A stretch of DNA of 51,672 bases from Planctomycetota bacterium (GCA_016191165.1 JACPPF010000167.1:1-51672), one strand, 5' to 3'. Positions 31,009 to 40,833 are shown, numbered from the stretch's first letter. The notes: generated by a model from the letters alone, not told the origin. Numbers and translations are program-made.

Positions 31009-33228
31009 ATGGCGCGAACTCTTCACATGCTTGTACTCGGTTTCTGCGTGGCGTCGGCCAGCGTGGCTGCGGCGCAGGGCGACGCCAAACTGCCCACCAG
31101 CGCCGAAGTAAAGGCGCTTCTAAAAAGCGAGCCGATCAACGACGCTAATTGGCCTGCGTGGAGGCAGCGCTTGATAAGCTGGTTTGGGGACAGGAGCCGG
31201 CAAACCGACGAGGCGTACAAGGAAGCGGCGCGGTACGTCGGCGCCCGCGCCGGTAACAACCGTGGATTGCCCGCCCGCCTGGAACGGGATCACATCGCCT
31301 GGTACATGCTCGCCAACCACTACCTCGATCGCCAACCGACCAGACCCGAGGATCTGGCGTCCGCGGAAAGGGCATTTCGCCAGAGTGTCGCGATTGAAGG
31401 CGAATTCGCGCGCGGCCGGCGCAATATCGCGATGGCGTTGATCCTGCAAGTCAAACCGTTCCAGGCGAGGGGCAAAGGGCTGACGCCGAGCGGCGACGAT
31501 CCTCGACTGGCCCAGGCAGAAAAGCAACTGGCCGAAACAGCCCGACTTGATCCGAATCTGGATCTTGATGGCTACCATGGCATGATCGCCGAGAAGCGTG
31601 GCAATTTTCCTGCCGCCATTCGCCGCTTTGAAGATGCGCTTCGTAAGGACCCGGAAAATGTCGGCTGGGCCGTGCAAATTGCCCATTGCATTCTGCTCGA
31701 CCCCCATGCCACCGGACGCACCGCGCGCATTCAGCCCCTGGTGCAGCGGTTTCCGAAGGACGGCGTGATGTCTACGCTCTACGCGCTCAGCCTGGCCATG
31801 GACAACCGCCCGCGTGACGCCTACGACCAGCTCGAACGCGCCCGATCCCTCGGCGCCGATCCGACGAAGATTCTCCCGCCCGACATTATCCGCCTAATTG
31901 AGGGCGCCGGGAAACCAAGCCTCACGGAGCTTTATCTCCGAATCATGGCCTGGTTCGGATCGGTCTACGCGGGGGTGATGCTCTCGATGGCGGGCGTTGG
32001 TCTGGTGCTTGCCGTGCGGACGCGTGGAACCGGCGCGCTTGGCCTATTACAGCAGCAAACGCCAACCGAACTGGTGCAAGAGGGGCGAATCGCGCGCGTC
32101 CACGGCGAAACCGTTCTGGCACGGATGTACGGTTTCGCTCTCATGGTCGGGCTCGTGTTGTTCTATGCGGCAATTCCGTTTGTCATCCTTGGCTTGCTGG
32201 GCGGGACGGCGGTTTTGCTCTACCTCATCTTCACCGGCCTGGACCGCATTCCGATCAAGCTCATCGTGATCATCGTGGTCGCCGGCGGGTTCAGCGCATG
32301 GGCGGTTTTCAAAAGCCTGTTCACCCGGCCTGCCAGCGGCGCGTTCGGCATTCGCAAGACCGGCGCTCAATGTCCGCAGCTACACCAACTCCTCGCCGAG
32401 GTCGCGCGTAAAGTTGATACCGACCCGGTCGACGAAGTCTATCTCGCTCCCGGCGCCGCCATCGGCGTTCATCAGGAGGGCCGGGGGCCGTTCGGCATGT
32501 TCGGCATCAACAAGCGCGTGTTGACCCTCGGCTTCTGCACGTTGCGGTTCCTGACCGTGGGTGAACTCAAGGCAATTCTCGCGCATGAATATGCGCACTT
32601 CAGTCATAGCGATACGTTCTATAGCCGCTTCATTTATCAGGTCCACATGAGCATCGAGGAAGCCCTGTACGGCATGGCGGGGGCGGGTGGATGGATCACC
32701 TACGTGAATCCTTTCTACTGGTTCCTGTGGCTCTACTATAAAAGCTACTCGCTGTTGGCCGCCGGGTATTCCCGGTCGCGCGAGTACCTTGCGGATCGCA
32801 TGGCCGCGACCCTCTATGGGGCTGCGCCGTTCACGAGCGGACTGACGAAGGTAAGCACGGACGGCACGCTGTTCGAGATGACGATGTACGATCACATTGC
32901 CGCGCTCTTGAACGAGCAAAAGGAATTCACCAATATGTACGACGCGTTCGCCCGGTATCGTAATGAGCAGATAACGCAGGAGGATCGGGAAAAACTCTAT
33001 AAGAATATCCTCGGTGAACAAGGGTCCTTGTTCGCGTCGCATCCGACGTTTGCCGAGCGCGAAGTAGCAATCCAGACTTTCCCCGCGGTGGTGGAGGCGG
33101 ATGACCGACCGGCCATGGCGCTGTTCGATGATCCAGGAGAGATCGAAAGCGAATTGACCCGTTTTCTCACGGAATACCTGGCCTACATTCGCTATCTCCA
33201 GGCGCAGGCGGAGCAACAACAGACCTGA
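31009..33228 (+). CDS. M48 family metallopeptidase with signal peptide and N-terminal TPR-like region
   Basis: 739 residues from ATG 31009 with GAGG upstream; the frame is open further 5' but overlaps the metF gene and lacks a leader. A signal peptide (MARTLHMLVLGFCVASASVAAAQ) precedes an extracytoplasmic helical region of about 250 residues with TPR-like pieces (LASAERAFRQSVAIEGEFAR, AEKQLAETARLDPN, AAIRRFEDALRKDPENV). Two or three transmembrane helices follow (about 310-440), then the M48 catalytic domain with HEYAH (526-530), third ligand Glu at about 592 in YSRSREYLAD, and the C-terminal SHPTFAERE typical of the family. The protease site faces the cytoplasm or membrane, as in HtpX-like enzymes. 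It leads a three-gene run with an SMP-30 and a PepSY gene. Confidence 0.9.
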   Translation: MARTLHMLVLGFCVASASVAAAQGDAKLPTSAEVKALLKSEPINDANWPAWRQRLISWFGDRSRQTDEAYKEAARYVGARAGNNRGLPARLERDHIAWYMLANHYLDRQPTRPEDLASAERAFRQSVAIEGEFARGRRNIAMALILQVKPFQARGKGLTPSGDDPRLAQAEKQLAETARLDPNLDLDGYHGMIAEKRGNFPAAIRRFEDALRKDPENVGWAVQIAHCILLDPHATGRTARIQPLVQRFPKDGVMSTLYALSLAMDNRPRDAYDQLERARSLGADPTKILPPDIIRLIEGAGKPSLTELYLRIMAWFGSVYAGVMLSMAGVGLVLAVRTRGTGALGLLQQQTPTELVQEGRIARVHGETVLARMYGFALMVGLVLFYAAIPFVILGLLGGTAVLLYLIFTGLDRIPIKLIVIIVVAGGFSAWAVFKSLFTRPASGAFGIRKTGAQCPQLHQLLAEVARKVDTDPVDEVYLAPGAAIGVHQEGRGPFGMFGINKRVLTLGFCTLRFLTVGELKAILAHEYAHFSHSDTFYSRFIYQVHMSIEEALYGMAGAGGWITYVNPFYWFLWLYYKSYSLLAAGYSRSREYLADRMAATLYGAAPFTSGLTKVSTDGTLFEMTMYDHIAALLNEQKEFTNMYDAFARYRNEQITQEDREKLYKNILGEQGSLFASHPTFAEREVAIQTFPAVVEADDRPAMALFDDPGEIESELTRFLTEYLAYIRYLQAQAEQQQT

Positions 33229-33258
33229 TCGAATAGATTGTCTGGGAGGAAATTGAAC

Positions 33259-34302
33259 ATGTTTCGGCAAGCTGTGTATGCGTGTGTCCTGTCCATGCCG
33301 TTTGGCGTGAGCATGGCGACAGGACAGGAAAAGTTGCCCCCGCTGCCGCCTGGCCTCGTCGCGCCAGCCACGGTCGTGGACACCGCCGGTACGGCCTGTT
33401 TCCTCGAAGGCCCCGCCGTCGATGGGAAAGGCAATGTATTCTTCAGCGACATCGCAGGTAACCGCATCCTGAAGATGGACCCCAAAGGAAAGATTGACGT
33501 CTGGCGCGCCGACAGCGGGCGCACCAACGGCAACGCCTTCGATGCCCACGGCCGGCTCATCAGCTGTGAAGGCAATGAGCAAGGCGAAGGTCGACGCCGT
33601 ATCGTCCGCACCGACATGAAAACTGGCAAGATCACCGTCCTTACCGACAAGTATCACGGCAAGCGTTACAACAGCCCCAATGACGTCTGCGTGGATTCCC
33701 GGGGCCGGGTGTGGTTCACCGATCCCTATTACGGCCCGCATCGCGATCAAATGGAAATGGACATCGAGGGCGTCTATCGCATCGACCCAGTTTCGCCCCC
33801 CACTCCTTTCCCAAAGGGAAAGCGGAGTCCGAAGGTTTTCCACGTCCTGACCCAAAAGGAAGTTCAGCGGCCCAACGGCATCGCGGTCTCGCCCGATGAC
33901 AAGACACTTTACGTCGTGGATAGCCATCCCAAACCCGGCGGTAATCGCAAGGTCTGGGGCTTCGACATTGCGACGGATGGCTCCCTCTCCAAACGGAGGC
34001 TCATTTACGATTTCGGCAAAGGCCGCGGAGGGGATGGGATGCGCCTCGACGTGAAAGGAAACCTCTGGGTCGCCGCGGGCATTTCCGTGAAACGCGGGCC
34101 GGGCGAAACCCTGGATAACCCGCCCGGAGTGTACGTCATTTCACCGAAGGGGAAGCTTCTGGGTGTGATTCCAATTCCGGAGAATCTCATCACCAATTTG
34201 GCCTTCGGCGGTCCGCAGCGCAAGACCCTTTACGTGACCGCCGGGAAAACCGTGTATCGGTTTTCCACCCTGGTATCCGGCCACGCACTGAATTTGAAGT
34301 AG
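33259..34302 (+). CDS. Exported SMP-30/gluconolactonase family protein, copy 2
   Basis: 347 residues from ATG 33259 after GGGAGGA. A signal peptide (MFRQAVYACVLSMPFGVSMATGQ) is followed by the same propeller features as copy 1: FLEGPAVDGKGNVFFSDI, the metal-site NSPNDVCVDSRGRVWFTDPYYG, RPNGIAVSPDDKTLYVVD and GGDGMRLDVKGNLWVAAG. It also carries the SPPTPFPKG insert at the same place, here as a complete palindrome. The gene follows the M48 peptidase by 30 bp and is followed 14 bp later by the PepSY gene, so the three are probably one operon. The lactone substrate is unknown. Confidence 0.9.
   Translation: MFRQAVYACVLSMPFGVSMATGQEKLPPLPPGLVAPATVVDTAGTACFLEGPAVDGKGNVFFSDIAGNRILKMDPKGKIDVWRADSGRTNGNAFDAHGRLISCEGNEQGEGRRRIVRTDMKTGKITVLTDKYHGKRYNSPNDVCVDSRGRVWFTDPYYGPHRDQMEMDIEGVYRIDPVSPPTPFPKGKRSPKVFHVLTQKEVQRPNGIAVSPDDKTLYVVDSHPKPGGNRKVWGFDIATDGSLSKRRLIYDFGKGRGGDGMRLDVKGNLWVAAGISVKRGPGETLDNPPGVYVISPKGKLLGVIPIPENLITNLAFGGPQRKTLYVTAGKTVYRFSTLVSGHALNLK
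33793..33828 (+). repeat. Short palindromic repeat inside the SMP-30 gene (copy 2)
   Basis: ACTCCTTTCCC-AAA-GGGAAAGCGGAGT is a near-perfect hairpin with a two-base bulge. The first 18 bases are identical to 27169-27186. It codes for SPPTPFPKGKRS. Confidence 0.6.
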
Positions 34303-34316
34303 GGAGACATCGGTAG

Positions 34317-34913
34317 ATGAAGATCAACTGGCGAGTCTGGCTGCGAAAAATCCACCGCTGGGGCGCCGTCATCATTGCGCTGCCGTTCCTGGTAGTCATC
34401 GTTACCGGGCTTCTGTTGCAACTCAAGAAACAACTGCCGTGGGTTCAACCGCCTGCCGGGCGCGGGCAAGGCAATCTGCCCCAGGTGTCGTTCGATGCCA
34501 TTCTCGATGCCGCAAAATCGGTCCCCGAGGCGGAAATTCGTGGATGGGACGACATTGATCGGCTGGATGTCCGTCCGACTCGAGGCTATGTCAAGGTACA
34601 GGCGCGCACGCGCTGGGAGATCCAGGTTGATCTGAAAACCGCCAAGATCCTGCAGGTCGCGTATCGGCGATCTGACCTGATCGAATCGATCCACGATGGG
34701 TCCTGGTTTCACGATGCCGTGAAGCTTTGGGTGTTTCTGCCTTCTGCGGTCGTGGTCCTTGTCCTTTGGGGCACGGGCATCTACCTTTTTGTCCTTCCGC
34801 ATTACGTGCGCTGGACCCGTACGCCGCCGGGAAAAATGCCTGAAAAGAATCAGGCCAAACAGCCGTCGTTCGTTCAGGATCGATTGGACGACCTGCCGAA
34901 GGGCGTGACGTAA
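34317..34913 (+). CDS. PepSY-associated membrane protein
   Basis: 198 residues from ATG 34317, with GGGAGA upstream. It opens KINWRVWLRKIHRWGAVIIALPFLVVIVTGLLL, the PepSY-TM type first helix with the conserved HRW, followed by a PepSY-like periplasmic domain (LPQVSFDAILDAAKS ... IRGWDDIDRLDVRPTRGYVKVQA) and a second membrane segment, LWVFLPSAVVVLVLWGTGIYL. The protein is shorter than full PepSY-TM iron-reductase-type proteins and has a single PepSY domain. PepSY domains often modulate peptidases, which fits its position in the M48 peptidase operon. The C-terminus is hydrophilic. Confidence 0.82.
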   Translation: MKINWRVWLRKIHRWGAVIIALPFLVVIVTGLLLQLKKQLPWVQPPAGRGQGNLPQVSFDAILDAAKSVPEAEIRGWDDIDRLDVRPTRGYVKVQARTRWEIQVDLKTAKILQVAYRRSDLIESIHDGSWFHDAVKLWVFLPSAVVVLVLWGTGIYLFVLPHYVRWTRTPPGKMPEKNQAKQPSFVQDRLDDLPKGVT

Positions 34914-34950
34914 GTCGCCCGAAGATCAGTCGCGTACGGAGAACTCGGAA

Positions 34951-35084
34951 CTGGTACAAATCCTTCGATTTTAGGGTAACCAACAATCCGCGCGCCGCCG
35001 GTTGTCCCGGGGGTGAGCAAGGCCGAATCTGGCTATACCGCCGGGACAAACCCGGCGTCTCGCGGCGACCTTCAATTGAACCAG
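34951..35084. repeat. Second copy of the 135-bp palindromic element
   Basis: CTGGTACAA (34951-34959) and TTGAACCAG (35076-35084) are the inverted ends; the interior TTCGATTTTAGGGTAAC and the GCCGCCGG/ACCGCCGGGACAA hairpin match 1878-2013 closely. A degenerate flanking pair, AACTCGGA (34942-34949) and AATTCGGA (35090-35097), may be the remains of a target duplication. It lies in the 389-bp gap between the PepSY gene and the DedA gene, where nothing else is evident. Confidence 0.75.
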
Positions 35085-35302
35085 GCTGGAATTCGGACCT
35101 CATCCACCCGATTTGTGACCTATGTTTGCATGAAGCCCGTTGCCGGGTCGGATCGGGCCAAACGGTTCGACGCGATTTGGCAAATACTGGAAAGCTCGGC
35201 CGGAGACGCCCGCCGGCAAATTGGTCTTTGCAGAAATTGGCCAGACGGGTAATCTGCATCGAGTGCCAAGGAATGGTGTCTCTTTCCCCATGCAGGATTC
35301 GC

Positions 35303-36196
35303 ATGATGTTTAAGCTGAATCAGAAATCGACCCTTCGCTTCCTCGTCTGGGGAGGCGCCATTGCCGTGGTCTGGGCAATCTGGCGCGAAACCGCGCTGGC
35401 CCAGGGCGTCCTGGGAGCGGCGGAGCCGGAATCCAGCGACGATGGCTTTTTCGGCAATCTCTTTCGCAGCATCTTTCTTTTTGATTCCGAGGGACTGTTC
35501 CTGACGCTGCGTAAACCGCAGTATTCCATTCCAGCGTTCATTGCTCTCAACCTGATCATTTTCACCGAAACCGGCTTGCTGATCGGCTTCTTCCTGCCCG
35601 GCGATTCGCTGCTCGTTATCACCGGCATGATTTGCGCGCGCGATGATTGCGGCTGGAACATGCCGCTGCTTCTGGGAACTCTGAGCCTGTCGGCGGTTGT
35701 CGGCGACACGGTCGGGTACTGGATTGGCGCCACCACGGGGCCGAAGATTTTTAGCCGGGAGAAATCGTTTTTCTTCGCCAAGGACCATTTACTTAAGGCC
35801 CAGGCGTTCTACGAGAGACATGGCGGCGTCACGATCATTCTGGCTCGCTTCGTGCCGTTCTTGCGGACCTTCGCACCGGTGGTCGCCGGGGTGGGTAAGA
35901 TGCGGTATAGGCAATTTATCGTATACAATGTCGTCGGGGGCGTCGGCTGGATCTTCAGCATGATTTTCGCGGGCTACTTCTTGCCATCCCTGCTAAATCC
36001 GGCCCTGGAGCCGATTTTTGGTGAGGGGTTTCGCATCGAACGCCATATCGAGAAGGTGGTGATCGCGGTGGTCTTCCTGTCGGTCCTGCCAATGGTCTAC
36101 GCCTGGCTCAAGAACAGACTGGCGAGCCGGGCGACTAACCAGGCTGAACCTCCCGCCGAGAAGAAAGAGACAAAAAAGACGCCGCTTGCGGCGTAG
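35303..36196 (+). CDS. DedA family membrane protein
   Basis: 297 residues from ATG 35303 with AGGA six bases upstream; ATG 35306 is an option. After a first hydrophobic segment, the DedA/VTT core is seen: ETGLLIGFFLPGDSLLVITGM (the F-LPGD-L motif), GDTVGYWIGATTGPKIF, and the RFVPFLRTFAPVVAGVGKMRYRQF motif with its key Arg residues. Three or more further membrane helices follow. DedA proteins are now seen as lipid scramblases/transporters for polyprenyl phosphate or phospholipids. The last residues (TPLAA and the TAG stop) are encoded by the palindrome at 36179, so the element has replaced the original end of the gene. Confidence 0.9.
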   Translation: MMFKLNQKSTLRFLVWGGAIAVVWAIWRETALAQGVLGAAEPESSDDGFFGNLFRSIFLFDSEGLFLTLRKPQYSIPAFIALNLIIFTETGLLIGFFLPGDSLLVITGMICARDDCGWNMPLLLGTLSLSAVVGDTVGYWIGATTGPKIFSREKSFFFAKDHLLKAQAFYERHGGVTIILARFVPFLRTFAPVVAGVGKMRYRQFIVYNVVGGVGWIFSMIFAGYFLPSLLNPALEPIFGEGFRIERHIEKVVIAVVFLSVLPMVYAWLKNRLASRATNQAEPPAEKKETKKTPLAA

Positions 36197-36237
36197 CATT
36201 CGCAAGGTAAATTGCGAATTCCACGCCGCAAGCGGCG
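36179..36237. repeat. Palindrome of the GCCGCTTGCGGC family overlapping a stop codon
   Basis: ACGCCGCTTGCGGCGTAGCA (arm 36179-36205) is mirrored by an arm at 36212-36237 ending CACGCCGCAAGCGGCG. The DedA stop TAG (36194-36196) lies inside the first arm. Similar units are at 14439-14494 and from 46569. Confidence 0.8.
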
Positions 36238-36257
36238 CTTGCGTCCAGGGCGAAACG

Positions 36258-37277
36258 TTAGTTCTGCGGAATCGGCAGATTCTGCAACAGCTTTTCGAGA
36301 TTGGCAAACGTGACCTGTCCGCGGATCACCAGGTTGGGCCCCTGCGTCGTGACTCGGACGGTGTTGACAATATCGACCACCGTCTTGAATTTTTCGTCCT
36401 CTTTGGCCTTCTCCGCCACTTTCATCTTGGCGACGCCCACCAGCAAATTCAGAACGCCCGCATACTTTTGCGCGGTCTCCGCGTCCATGGTGGTGACGGC
36501 AACCTGAAGATCAATGTCCTTGTTGATGGTGAGGGCAAGACTGCCGCCTTCCATCGTCTTGAGGATGGCCATGGCCTGCTGGACCTGCGGGTTGTCGGCT
36601 TGCGGCGAGTTTTCCCCTAGCTTGGCAAGCAGCGAGGCCGTCGCCACCATACTGATGCTTTGCTTCTTGTTGACCGTGCTCATGAGTTTCTTGATGGCGG
36701 CGGACTTGAAGGCGGGCGCCTTGGCGCTGTTCAGGCGAGCGACCGCCGCGGCGAAATCTTTCTTGGTTGCGCACGCGATGATCGTCTTGGAGTCGAGCAC
36801 GCCGACGTACATGGTCTTGTCTTCCTTCGGCGTGACTTCATAAGCCTTGACGTTGGCAATCCGCGTGACCTTCACGCCGCCGCCGGCTTCCTTGCTTGCC
36901 GCCACGACTGCCGCATCGATCTTTTCCGCGTTGAATTTCCCTTCCAGAAGAATGATGCCTTCCTGGGGGTTGCGGCCGCCGGGGACCGCGAAGGTCACGC
37001 TCGACAGATCACGGAACAGGTCGAAGTCGGCTTTCTTCAGCCATTTCGACACGCCCTTGTCATCGAGTTGTTCTTCGATCTTTCCCTTGGCCAGGTCGAT
37101 CAGGGTCTTGTTCGCCTTGACCACTTCGGACTTGAGAATCTGCTGAAAGTTAATGGTTACGATTAGTTCCGTGTCGTTTGGCAACAGCGCGATCGGTTGC
37201 GCCCGTCCGACCGAGACAGTTACCAACAGGCCGAGCGCGCACGCCGTGGCCACGAGAATTCGACGAGCAAATTGCAT
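36258..37277 (-). CDS. Exported protein of unknown function (planctomycete type)
   Basis: 339 residues from ATG 37277 with AAGGAGA upstream. A signal peptide (MQFARRILVATACALGLLVTVSVGRAQ) is followed by alternating helices and strands: VTINFQQILKSEVVKANKTLI, SSVTFAVPGGRNPQEGIILLEGKF, SISMVATASLLAKLG, and SLALTINKDIDLQVAVTTMD. The pattern of FxxxxF-type 'VTFAVPGG' and 'IILLEGKFNAEKI' strands recalls DUF3352-like proteins, but I do not assign a family. Lys-rich. It converges with the DedA gene, the palindrome at 36179 lying between the two stops. Function unknown. Confidence 0.75.
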   Translation of the reverse strand: MQFARRILVATACALGLLVTVSVGRAQPIALLPNDTELIVTINFQQILKSEVVKANKTLIDLAKGKIEEQLDDKGVSKWLKKADFDLFRDLSSVTFAVPGGRNPQEGIILLEGKFNAEKIDAAVVAASKEAGGGVKVTRIANVKAYEVTPKEDKTMYVGVLDSKTIIACATKKDFAAAVARLNSAKAPAFKSAAIKKLMSTVNKKQSISMVATASLLAKLGENSPQADNPQVQQAMAILKTMEGGSLALTINKDIDLQVAVTTMDAETAQKYAGVLNLLVGVAKMKVAEKAKEDEKFKTVVDIVNTVRVTTQGPNLVIRGQVTFANLEKLLQNLPIPQN

Positions 37278-37375
37278 AACCGGTTTCTCCTTGAAGGGTT
37301 GGGGAATTCAGGTATTCCCCTTGATGTATGAACTGATACCGGAAGGTGACGAGAAAAGTTTCAAAAAAACCGCGC

Positions 37376-37428
37376 AGCCCAGGGGTGAGCGCAGCGAACC
37401 CCTGGGATCACGCAACCCCCTGGGCTTA
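37376..37428. repeat. CCCAGGGGTGAGCGCAGCG family palindrome (copy 2, one arm shortened)
   Basis: AGCCCAGGGGTGAGCGCAGC (from 37376) pairs only with the short arm AACCCCCTGGGCTTA at 37414-37428, so most of the second arm is lost. The stop codon of the methyltransferase gene (37426-37428 on the minus strand) lies in the short arm. Confidence 0.75.
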
Positions 37429-38697
37429 CACCCGGCAGATTACGCATTTGAGGTAATTCGTCTCCGGGCACAGGGCCGACACGGGATGATCGGGCGCGGC
37501 GCCCCGGCTTTCAAGGATTTGCAGCGGGCGCCGCGCCTGCGACGCTTCCTGAGCCAGCAGGTCGTGCAACATTTGACGTTCAATCAGACCCGAGCAGCAG
37601 CACATCACCAGAATCCCGTCGGATTCCAGCAACCGGAGCGCCTGGACCAGGAGACGGCGATATCCGCGCAATGCCTCGTCAATCGCCGACTTGGAACGTG
37701 CGAACTTGGGGGGATCAAGCACGATGACGCCAAAACGTTCCTCGGCCTCTACGAGGTGATCGAGCCGATTGAAAACGTCGGCCTTGTCGAAGGTGATGTT
37801 CGTAAGCGCATTCAAGTGGGCGTTGGCGCGCGCCAGTTGCAAGGCTGGTTCGGACGCATCGACGCCGAGGACGGAGGATGCGCCAGCACGAGCCGCGTGC
37901 AGGCCGAAGCCGCCGCTGTAACAGAAGGCGTCGAGCATTCGGCGTCCTACGGCGAGTCGGGCGACGGCCTTGCGATTGTCGCGGTGATCGAGATAGTACC
38001 CGGTCTTTTGCCCTTCGGTCAGATTGACCTGTAGGAACAGGCCGTTTTCATCGATGGTGAGCAACCCGGGCGTTTCGCCGCGGAGCGGGCCGTCTTGCAA
38101 TTCCAGACCTTCGAGTTGACCCGTGCCGCGTTCGGTGCGGAGGTAGATTCCGGTGGGATGCACCAGTTCCGTCAGTAGAACGGCGAACAGCTCACGGCGT
38201 TGCGCCATGGCCAGGCTGGTGAACTGGGTGACAAGCCAGACGCCCGCGCCGGAATCGCCGGAGGTGGGGGATTCCGGCCGAGCGGGAACGAACGCTTCCA
38301 CCGTGAGTCCTGACAGCCCGTCCGCCTCGCTGAAGGCGAGCCGGCACGACCCGGGCAAACGCAGGATGTCGCGCCGCAAACGAATCGCGCTGCGCAGTTT
38401 CTCTCGAAAGAAATCAGCGTCAAGCGTTTGGATCGCATCCCAGGAATAGAGGCGTACGCGAATCTTGCTTTGACTGTTGTAAAGCCCGCGTGCGATGAAG
38501 GTGCCGACATGGGAGACGAGATCGACGAGATCGCCGTCCCTGGGATCGCCTTCGACCGCATCGATGGCGCCGGCATAAACCCAGGGGTGCATGCCGAAAA
38601 AAGGGCGTGCGCGCTTGGGTTTCAGGAGGACGCGCGGGAGTTGGAACAAGGAGGCACCGGAAAAGGAATGCTTCAGGAGGTCACGACGGTTTGGCAC
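37426..38697 (-). CDS. RlmI-like class I SAM-dependent rRNA methyltransferase
   Basis: 423 residues from GTG 38697. The PUA-like N-terminal domain begins VLLKPKRARPFFGMHPWVYAGAID, followed by the linker FFREKLRSAIRLRRDILRLP and the Rossmann-type methyltransferase domain: RRMLDAFCYSGGFGLHAARAGA (motif I), VDASEPALQLARANA, and VIVLDPPKFARSK (motif IV, DPPK) with MCCCSG near the end. This is the architecture of RlmI (23S rRNA m5C1962) and its relatives. The first 20 residues (MPNRRDLLKHSFSGASLF) look out of place for a cytoplasmic enzyme; a TTG just before the domain (FQLPRV) may be the true start, but it lacks a ribosome site. Confidence 0.85.
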   Translation of the reverse strand: MPNRRDLLKHSFSGASLFQLPRVLLKPKRARPFFGMHPWVYAGAIDAVEGDPRDGDLVDLVSHVGTFIARGLYNSQSKIRVRLYSWDAIQTLDADFFREKLRSAIRLRRDILRLPGSCRLAFSEADGLSGLTVEAFVPARPESPTSGDSGAGVWLVTQFTSLAMAQRRELFAVLLTELVHPTGIYLRTERGTGQLEGLELQDGPLRGETPGLLTIDENGLFLQVNLTEGQKTGYYLDHRDNRKAVARLAVGRRMLDAFCYSGGFGLHAARAGASSVLGVDASEPALQLARANAHLNALTNITFDKADVFNRLDHLVEAEERFGVIVLDPPKFARSKSAIDEALRGYRRLLVQALRLLESDGILVMCCCSGLIERQMLHDLLAQEASQARRPLQILESRGAAPDHPVSALCPETNYLKCVICRV

Positions 38698-38706
38698 ATT
38701 GTCCGA

Positions 38707-38755
38707 GCCTGAGCGTCAGCGAAGGGCATCACGCCGCCCTTTGCTGGCGCTCAGG
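38707..38755. repeat. 21-bp-stem palindrome
   Basis: GCCTGAGCGTCAGCGAAGGG (from 38707) is mirrored by CCCTTTGCTGGCGCTCAGGC (to 38755) around an ATCACGCC loop. It sits between the stop of the receiver protein (38767) and the methyltransferase start. Confidence 0.75.
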
Positions 38756-38766
38756 CCTGGATAGGT

Positions 38767-39201
38767 CTACACCCCCGCCTGCACCCCCTCGATGTACGCC
38801 AAGGTCTGATCGAGCGGGTCCGTGAAACGGCGGCTGCCCAGGGCGGCCTTGATGCGCAGCAGTAACTCCGCCTTGTTGATTGGCTTGGTCAGGAAGTCAT
38901 TGGTTCCGGCCTCGACGGCGCGGTCGATGTCGTGATGTTGATCGAGAGCGGTGATCATCAGGATGATGATGCCCTGAGTTTGAGGAGTTGCCTTGAGTTG
39001 CTTGCAGACCTCGAAGCCGCTGATCTTCGGCATCATCACGTCGAGAAGGACGATATCGGGCTTAAAAGATTGCACCTTCTTGAGCGTGTCATCGCCATCG
39101 CGGGCGATTTCGATGTCGTACCCGGCGCCGTCGAGATAGGCTTCGAGCAGTTCGGCGCCTTCCGGGTTGTCTTCCGCAATGAGGATGCGAGCGCGTGACA
39201 T
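38767..39201 (-). CDS. Stand-alone response-regulator receiver domain protein
   Basis: 144 residues from ATG 39201. A single receiver domain: acidic pair in ILIAEDNPEGAEL, phosphoacceptor Asp in PDIVLLDVMMPKISGFE, the conserved Thr in MITAL and Lys in LTKPINKAELLLRIK. After residue 125 there are only 20 further residues, so no output domain. It may act through protein contacts, like CheY or a phosphorelay shuttle; no histidine kinase is encoded in the window. The upstream codons to 39282 lie in the palindrome at 39213 and are not part of the protein. Confidence 0.9.
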   Translation of the reverse strand: MSRARILIAEDNPEGAELLEAYLDGAGYDIEIARDGDDTLKKVQSFKPDIVLLDVMMPKISGFEVCKQLKATPQTQGIIILMITALDQHHDIDRAVEAGTNDFLTKPINKAELLLRIKAALGSRRFTDPLDQTLAYIEGVQAGV

Positions 39202-39212
39202 TGAGGAGCCCC

Positions 39213-39292
39213 AAGCCCAAGGGCGAGCGCAGCGAGCCCCTGGGATGGAGGAAAAAGCATCCCCGGGGTTCGCTGCGCTCACCCCGGGGCTT
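39213..39292. repeat. CCCAGGGG family palindrome (copy 3)
   Basis: AAGCCCAAGGGCGAGCGCAG (from 39213) and CTGCGCTCACCCCGGGGCTT (to 39292) form a stem of about 32 bp with a 15-base loop. Several G:T-type mismatches show it has drifted from copy 1. It separates the receiver gene from the oxidoreductase gene. Confidence 0.8.
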
Positions 39293-39296
39293 CCGG

Positions 39297-40622
<1,326 letters not shown>

Positions 40623-40815
40623 GGCAACCTCCTGTGAAAGCGTGTCAGGAACGGCGAGCCCCAGCGTTGAGGACGCGGCCGATTTCATCCGTTTAGTTTA
40701 CCAGGCGATGATCGGTGTGACCAAGCGAAATGTTGTGTTCGCGCACGGTGAGCCGGGAACGTGAGCGACCGGAGGACCGCGTGGGTGCGTCAGCTGGTCC
40801 TTCGTTGCTACCGCT

Positions 40816-40833
40816 CCCGGCTTGCCAGCCGGG
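40816..40833. terminator. Hairpin downstream of the hydrolase gene
   Basis: CCCGGCTTGCCAGCCGGG (40816-40833) is a compact hairpin ending directly at the stop codon of the minus-strand hydrolase gene. There is no T tract, so termination is a guess. Confidence 0.45.

Noticed and set aside
32380-33927. Open frame of 515 codons on the minus strand
   Set aside because: Antisense to the M48 and SMP-30 genes; its only familiar phrase, TPLSLWERSGG, is the translated reverse of the short palindromic repeat, not a protein domain.
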